Below are positions 5,535-9,094 of a DNA stretch of 9,094 nt, in pieces. The number at the start of each line of letters is the position of its first letter. Position 1 is the first letter of the stretch. Made by a program: the position numbers and the translations under genes. The notes under the pieces are model-generated. The model did no database searches and was not told the origin of the DNA. It worked only from the letters and a program-made list of their open reading frames with translations. The stretch covers positions 1 to 9,094 of the forward strand of contig JAPLHI010000029.1 in assembly GCA_026389695.1 (NCBI GenBank). The letters run 5' to 3'. The DNA comes from Chloroflexota bacterium (GTDB lineage Bacteria; Chloroflexota; Dehalococcoidia; GIF9; UBA5629).

Positions 5535-6794
5535 TTATTCCTGCGCCCCGAGAATTGTTTTTAACTCCTCGGGCTCAACTACCTGTTGCTCACTGGTTCC
5601 CATGTTACGCAGGGTGACCATGCCCTCATTTATCTCATCATCGCCTATAATCACGGCATAGATTGCTCCAAGGCTATTAGCCTGTCTCAACTGTGCCTTG
5701 AGACTCCGGTCACCCGCGGCGACGATTACAGGAATTCCCGCCTCACGCAGGTCTGAGGCAGTTTTAAGTGCTTCTATTTTAGCACTATTTCCCATGCAGG
5801 CCATAAAAACAGCCGGTTTTACCTGTCCCGGTACTTCTATTCCCTGGTTTTTCAAGTTTAATACAATGCGTTCCATTCCAGTAGCAAATCCGATCGCGGG
5901 TGTTTGCTTGCCACCGAGTTCGGTAATAAGATCGTCGTAACGTCCACCGCCCCCCAGCGCGCTCTGTGAGCCGCCCTCAAGAGGCTGAAACTCAAAAACG
6001 GTCCTGGTGTAATAGTCCAGGCCCCGCACCAGCCGGTGGTTGACGCCGTACACGATTCCCAGCGCTTCCAGATATATTTTCAAAGCCTCGAAATGATCAT
6101 GACAACCTTCACAGAGATGATCTGAACTTCTCGGCGCTTCCTCCGCGGCGGCCTGGCAGCCCGGCTTTTTGCAGTCCAGCAACCTCAATGGATTTTTCAC
6201 TATACGAGTGCGGCAGTCCTCGCATAAACTCGGGGTAAGCGGGGTATAATACTCTGCAAGCTTCAGCAGATAATCGGGGCGACACTGCTTACATCCTATG
6301 CTGTTAAGTTGTAGCGTAAACTGAGTCAGCCCTAACGATTTAAAAAACCACAGCGCCATTTGAATAACCTCGGCATCCAGCATGGGTGACGCTTCTCCTA
6401 TCGCTTCACATCCAAACTGATGGTGCTGGCGGTAGCGTCCTGCCTGCGGTCTCTCATAGCGGAAGATATCGGCAAAGTAATACAGTTTCACCGGCTGCGG
6501 TAAATTGTCCATGCCGTGCTCAAGATATGCTCTACATATAGACGCCGTGCCTTCCGGCTGCAGGGCTAGCTCATTGTCACTGCGGTCCTTAAAGACATAC
6601 ATCTCCTTGTTCACAATATCAGTTCCCTCTCCCACACTGCGGGCAAACAGGCCGGCGTCTTCGAAGGTGGGAGTATCCATACGCTGATAGCCGTACAGCT
6701 TGCACACAGCTACAGCTTTCTCTTCTATATACCGCCAGTACGCCTGTTCGTCAGGCAATATATCTGCGGTTCCGCGAGGCGCTTTGAACAACAT
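5535..6794 (-). CDS. hisS: Histidyl-tRNA synthetase
   Basis: This 419-aa class II aminoacyl-tRNA synthetase charges tRNA-His with histidine. Motif 2 is FRYERPQAGRYRQHHQFG (111-128). The histidine-specific motif is LVRGLDYYTR (255-264). Motif 3 is GFATGMERI (302-310). The C-terminal anticodon-binding domain covers about 325-415. The insertion domain between motif 2 and the HisA motif is unusually rich in cysteine: C168/C171, C191/C194, C208/C213 and C228/C231, enough for two zinc sites. The N-terminal FKAPRGTADILP matches the usual HisRS start, supporting ATG at 6792-6794, with GAAGGAGAG just upstream. Only 62 bp separate it from cutA, but that gap has its own TATAAT. A nitroreductase gene follows after 22 bp. 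No T-box leader can fit upstream. Confidence 0.97.
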   Translation of the reverse strand: MLFKAPRGTADILPDEQAYWRYIEEKAVAVCKLYGYQRMDTPTFEDAGLFARSVGEGTDIVNKEMYVFKDRSDNELALQPEGTASICRAYLEHGMDNLPQPVKLYYFADIFRYERPQAGRYRQHHQFGCEAIGEASPMLDAEVIQMALWFFKSLGLTQFTLQLNSIGCKQCRPDYLLKLAEYYTPLTPSLCEDCRTRIVKNPLRLLDCKKPGCQAAAEEAPRSSDHLCEGCHDHFEALKIYLEALGIVYGVNHRLVRGLDYYTRTVFEFQPLEGGSQSALGGGGRYDDLITELGGKQTPAIGFATGMERIVLNLKNQGIEVPGQVKPAVFMACMGNSAKIEALKTASDLREAGIPVIVAAGDRSLKAQLRQANSLGAIYAVIIGDDEINEGMVTLRNMGTSEQQVVEPEELKTILGAQE

Positions 6795-6814
6795 ACTCTC
6801 CTTCTTAAAGGACT

Positions 6815-6820
6815 ATTATA
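6815..6820 (-). promoter_or_regulatory. -10 box for hisS
   Basis: A perfect TATAAT on the minus strand lies 20 bp upstream of the hisS ATG, in the gap after cutA. No good -35 is present at 16-18 bp; GAATTT at 17 bp is the nearest. It would give a very short leader of about 14 nt that still contains the Shine-Dalgarno. The -10 element is seen directly; promoter activity is inferred. Confidence 0.4.
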
Positions 6821-6856
6821 ATAACCCAAAAGAAGCTAAATTCCAAACATGAAGTC

Positions 6857-7183
6857 TTAATCCCTGACTTCCCCGCCAATCCATTCAAGGTACTCTTCGT
6901 TGCCGGCAATTATGGGAAGGGCAATAATTTCAGGTATGGTGTAGCTGTGGTTTTTCTTAACTAATTCGATGACGTCCGCTAAAACCGAGGCCTTAGTCTT
7001 TATAATCATAAGCGCCTCGTCCGAGCTGTCGATTTCACCTTTCCACCAGAAACGGGAATTTACTTTAGGGATGATATTGACGCAGGCGGCTTTCCTCTTC
7101 TTCAGAAGTACAGCAGCTATTTTATCGGCTTCATCTGTGCTGGAAGCGGTAACGAGGACGACCGCAAACCCTTTTGGCTTCAT
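6857..7183 (-). CDS. cutA: CutA1 family divalent-cation tolerance protein
   Basis: This 108-aa protein is full length for CutA1, a small trimeric ferredoxin-like protein. Landmarks are VTASSTDEADKIAAVLLKKRKAACVNIIP (11-39, with Cys34), SRFWWKGEI (43-51), EALMIIKT (56-63), HSYTIPEIIALP (79-90) and NEEYLEWI (95-102). The usual HPYEVPE is here HSYTIPE; the His and the PEI core are kept. CutA1 has been tied to copper and other divalent-metal tolerance in E. coli, but its exact job in most bacteria is unclear. The start is ATG at 7181-7183. It lies 6 bp after the stop of the CoA-ligase gene, and its weak Shine-Dalgarno (AGGGTGA) includes that TGA, so translational coupling is likely. Confidence 0.95.
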   Translation of the reverse strand: MKPKGFAVVLVTASSTDEADKIAAVLLKKRKAACVNIIPKVNSRFWWKGEIDSSDEALMIIKTKASVLADVIELVKKNHSYTIPEIIALPIIAGNEEYLEWIGGEVRD

Positions 7184-7189
7184 CTATTT

Positions 7190-8653
7190 TCACCCTGTTT
7201 GCAACAGTTTCTTCCGCCTCATTTCGGTATACTTATATATGCTGGCAACCGTCCTGACCGCGTCGTTTAGCGTAGGATACACCGGAAAGCCCTCGGATTC
7301 AAGGCGCTTTTTAAATAACAGGTTGTACTTCCTTTCAATCTCGTTCTCCGCAAAAGGATCGAGGAACATGCTGACAATTACCAGCTTACCGGATTCACGC
7401 GCATAATGGCAGCCCTGGAGAACTTTTTCCGCCACGGCTGCAAAATACTCTTCGAATTTGTCACCCCACATATTCAACATAAACCTGATCACATCGAACT
7501 GCAGAATTATCGAGTGCACATCTTTTTCTCCGGCTATGATGCGCAAAACATCCTTCAAGGTACCATCTTTTTCTTCGTATTTATAAAAAAGCTGCCAGGC
7601 ATCCAGAGGATTGCCCACCATAGTTCCCGATACAGGTACAAATTTGCGCAGCTCCTCCACCGCCTTGGCTGAGAATTGCGGTATATCGAGGCCTGCCTTC
7701 ACACACATATCAGTCTGCACGACGCTGAAACCGCCTGAATAGGTAATTATGGAAACTCCTTTCCCCGCGGGAAGGGGCGAGTCGTTCAGCGCCACAGCCG
7801 CGTTGAGTAAATCATCAAAATCATCCACCTGCACCACCTCAGCCTGCCTGAACATGGTAGCCCAGGTCTCACCCGCCCCTGCCAGCGCGCCGGTATGAGA
7901 AGAAGCCACCCTGCCGCCCTGGCCGGTAACACCGCCTTTAAGAGCGATCACCGGCTTTTTACTGCCGGCGTATTCCAGCGCTGATTTCAACCGCCTTCCA
8001 TCCTTAATGCCTTCTATATACAGCGCGATTACCCTGGTATCGGAGTCATCGGCCAGGTATTCCAGGAAATCCGGGCAGTCCAGGTCAGCGGCGTTGCCGT
8101 AGCTGACTATTTTGCTGATCTTCACGTTCCTTGAACGTCCGGCATGTATAAAGAACTGGGCAAATGTCCCGCTCTGAGATATAACTCCTATGTGCCCCTC
8201 CTCGTGAGTGGAGGCCGGATTAAAAGAAAGTCCCGATTTCGGGCAGTATATGCCCATACAGTTAGGACCGATCAGTCTGGCTTTGCCTTTTACAATGGAG
8301 ACAAGCTCTTTCTCCATCTCAATACCTTCTTTGAGGCCGGTCTCACTGAAACCTGACGTGAATGAATGGATGGCCTTAACTCCCTTCTGCACACATTCCC
8401 TGACAGCTTGAACGGCATATTTTGCAGGCAGGGTGAGGATCACGTAGTCTACAGGTTCCGCAATATCCAGAATGCTGGCATATGATTTTCTTCCAAATAC
8501 CTCAGTGCTGTTCGGATTAACCATAAAGAGACGGTCGCGCAGCTTTCCGCCCAGTAAGGCCAGGGGGTAAGCCACACCGGGAGACGCTCCGATTATCGCC
8601 ACATTCCTCGGAAAAAAGACGTCATCAAGATTGGCAGATGTTTTTGTTTTCAT
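7190..8653 (-). CDS. ADP-forming acyl-CoA synthetase alpha-type (CoA-binding) protein
   Basis: This 487-aa protein has the architecture of the alpha part of ADP-forming acetyl/acyl-CoA synthetases, related to succinyl-CoA synthetase. It begins with a Rossmann CoA-binding domain (VAIIGASP at 18-25) and LIGPNCMG (127-134). Next is a CoA-ligase domain with GVISQSGTFA (156-165). The expected phospho-histidine is present in SSHTGALAG (His253). The third domain runs from about 300 to 475. These enzymes convert acyl-CoA, ADP and phosphate to acid, CoA and ATP, an energy-yielding step in fermenting anaerobes. The ATP-grasp beta part needed for nucleotide binding is neither fused nor nearby, so the partner is elsewhere or the protein has another job. 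The start is ATG at 8651-8653 with AAGGAA about 6 bases upstream. cutA follows in the same transcript. Substrate specificity cannot be assigned. Confidence 0.88.
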   Translation of the reverse strand: MKTKTSANLDDVFFPRNVAIIGASPGVAYPLALLGGKLRDRLFMVNPNSTEVFGRKSYASILDIAEPVDYVILTLPAKYAVQAVRECVQKGVKAIHSFTSGFSETGLKEGIEMEKELVSIVKGKARLIGPNCMGIYCPKSGLSFNPASTHEEGHIGVISQSGTFAQFFIHAGRSRNVKISKIVSYGNAADLDCPDFLEYLADDSDTRVIALYIEGIKDGRRLKSALEYAGSKKPVIALKGGVTGQGGRVASSHTGALAGAGETWATMFRQAEVVQVDDFDDLLNAAVALNDSPLPAGKGVSIITYSGGFSVVQTDMCVKAGLDIPQFSAKAVEELRKFVPVSGTMVGNPLDAWQLFYKYEEKDGTLKDVLRIIAGEKDVHSIILQFDVIRFMLNMWGDKFEEYFAAVAEKVLQGCHYARESGKLVIVSMFLDPFAENEIERKYNLLFKKRLESEGFPVYPTLNDAVRTVASIYKYTEMRRKKLLQTG

Positions 8654-8698
8654 GAAATTCCTTTCGTTCGAAAATATTAAGCAGCCGGATATTAAACA

Positions 8699-8715
8699 TA
8701 CAGCATACTGCTATA
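8699..8715. promoter_or_regulatory. 17-bp palindrome over the -10, candidate operator
   Basis: TACAGCA-TAC-TGCTATA is a near-perfect inverted repeat, with 6 of 7 positions symmetric and a 3-bp spacer. It overlaps the proposed -10 of the CoA-ligase gene, where repressors commonly bind. No known regulator consensus was recognised. Confidence 0.35.
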
Positions 8716-8730
8716 ACGGACTTAGTTCAA
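8702..8730 (-). promoter_or_regulatory. Candidate promoter of the CoA-ligase/cutA transcript
   Basis: On the minus strand, TTGAAC (8730-8725) and TATGCT (8707-8702) are 17 bp apart, each 4 of 6 to consensus. It lies between the terminator at 8755-8788 and the ATG at 8653, so a new promoter is needed in this gap. The match itself is modest. Confidence 0.4.
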
Positions 8731-8754
8731 ATTATTAAACTCTCAGCAGGATAT

Positions 8755-8788
8755 AAAAAATTAAGCCCACCGGGTGGGACGGTGGACT
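8755..8788 (-). terminator. Intrinsic terminator of the 51-aa gene
   Basis: On the minus strand, AGTCCACC (8788-8781) pairs with GGTGGGCT (8771-8764), 8 bp with one G-U, around a 9-nt loop. TAA and a run of six U's (8760-8755) follow. It begins 26 bp after the stop of the small gene and separates it from the CoA-ligase gene. Confidence 0.8.
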
Positions 8789-8814
8789 CAATTGACGATG
8801 AGCTTACTAAGTTT

Positions 8815-8970
8815 TTAAATCTCTTTCGAGAGGATTTTCTCTTTTAGAATTTCGAATTCTTCTGCCGTTAAAACACAGGTATTGGCATCCTCACCAATCT
8901 CAAACCTGTCCTCAAATACGCTAACCGCCGGGCAACAGGTCCCTTCACGGCAAAGTTTTACAATCTTCAT
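8815..8970 (-). CDS. Small cysteine-containing conserved-type protein, 51 aa
   Basis: The translation opens MKIVKLCREGTCCPAVSVFE and ends TAEEFEILKEKILSKEI, 51 aa in all. The first part has a CxxxxCCP motif (Cys7, Cys12, Cys13). The middle holds FEIGEDANTC (Cys32), and the end is a charged helix (residues 35-50). The order (strand, CCP, strand, I-G-E-x-x-N-x-C-x-L-T-x-E-x-x-x-L) looks like a family of small unnamed proteins I associate with anaerobes. I cannot give a function. The cysteines suggest metal or thiol chemistry. The gene is supported by a perfect GGAGG 6 bases before ATG (8968-8970), a TAA stop, and an intrinsic terminator directly behind it. Its start overlaps the end of the open frame coming from the window edge by 26 nt. 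Confidence 0.75.
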   Translation of the reverse strand: MKIVKLCREGTCCPAVSVFEDRFEIGEDANTCVLTAEEFEILKEKILSKEI

Positions 8971-9094
8971 AGTTTTCCTCCAAGTCATTTTTTACGGTTT
9001 CACCCACCAGTGATCGTGGTTCATCTGTATATATCCAACCGTTACATAATATTAATGCCAATCCGGCGCCTGTGCAAATGATAAAAATCACATT
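8945..9094 (-). CDS. Possible C-terminus of a membrane protein, cut by the window edge
   Basis: One minus-strand frame is open from the edge for 49 codons to TGA (8947-8945), while the other two are closed. The visible part reads as a hydrophobic segment (VIFIICTGAGLALILC) followed by an acidic, polar tail ending YEDCKTLP. That is a plausible last transmembrane helix with a cytoplasmic or exported tail. It overlaps the start of the 51-aa gene by 26 nt in another frame and contains that gene's Shine-Dalgarno. A chance open frame of this length is not rare, so the call rests on the membrane-like character and is uncertain. Confidence 0.35.
   Translation of the reverse strand, partial: NVIFIICTGAGLALILCNGWIYTDEPRSLVGETVKNDLEENYEDCKTLP

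Noticed and set aside
6795..6856. Possible T-box or histidine-responsive leader before hisS
   Set aside because: The gap to cutA is only 62 bp and most of it is taken by the TATAAT and Shine-Dalgarno, too short for a T-box; no stem-terminator pair is seen.
6969..7406. A 145-codon plus-strand frame opposite cutA and the CoA-ligase gene
   Set aside because: It spans two convincing minus-strand genes and their junction, and its translation has no family features.
1..9094. CRISPR array, tRNA, rRNA, insertion sequence or phage remnant
   Set aside because: No regularly spaced direct repeats, cloverleaf with CCA end, ribosomal sequence, transposase, integrase or phage-type gene could be found on either strand by reading.

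Overview
The window is about 9.1 kb of dense, mid-GC bacterial chromosome. Gene content points to a strict or facultative anaerobe: an ADP-forming acyl-CoA synthetase-type alpha protein, a 4Fe-4S/NIL protein, and a DUF39/COG1900 plus UPF0280/COG2122 sulfide-assimilation set shared with methanogens and other anaerobes. The mix of these genes with Ig/PKD-type lipoproteins and clustered REP-like palindromes resembles uncultivated Chloroflexota (Dehalococcoidia-like) or deep-branching anaerobic bacteria. No rRNA or lineage marker is present, so the taxonomy is a weak inference. No tRNA, rRNA, CRISPR array, IS element or phage gene was seen.

Layout from left to right. 1-240 holds no gene but carries three to four REP-like hairpin elements. 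241-903 carries two small minus-strand genes: a DUF503 (YlxP-like) protein with a GTG start and a double zinc-ribbon protein, separated by a strong GC hairpin. 904-1135 is a divergent intergenic region with tandem palindromes and a good sigma-70-type promoter facing right. 1136-2469 is a plus-strand pair: a four-helix DoxX/MauE-like membrane protein with a CxCFG motif, and a lipoprotein with two Ig/PKD-like domains. This pair converges on a long minus-strand block that fills the rest of the window.

The minus-strand block, in transcription order, begins with a possible membrane-protein C-terminus running off the right edge (9094-8945). It overlaps a 51-residue cysteine-containing small protein (8970-8815) that is closed by a clear intrinsic terminator. 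Next come an ADP-forming acyl-CoA synthetase alpha-type protein and cutA, 6 bp apart. Then hisS, preceded by its own TATAAT, and a nitroreductase. After a 98-bp leader with two hairpins and a U-run comes a tight three-gene set: DUF39, NIL/2x[4Fe-4S], UPF0280.

The biological centre of the window is that last set. The three families are those implicated genetically in Methanosarcina in making homocysteine from aspartate semialdehyde and sulfide without O-acetyl- or O-succinyl-homoserine. Here they are contiguous, with 15- and 19-bp gaps and coupled ribosome-binding sites, in what looks like a bacterium. The structured leader could be a terminator for hisS-nitroreductase, an attenuator of the sulfur operon, or both. 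The other points worth follow-up are the MauE-like/lipoprotein pair, the orphan CoA-ligase alpha protein, the eight-cysteine HisRS, the 51-aa cysteine protein and the structurally covarying REP-like elements.
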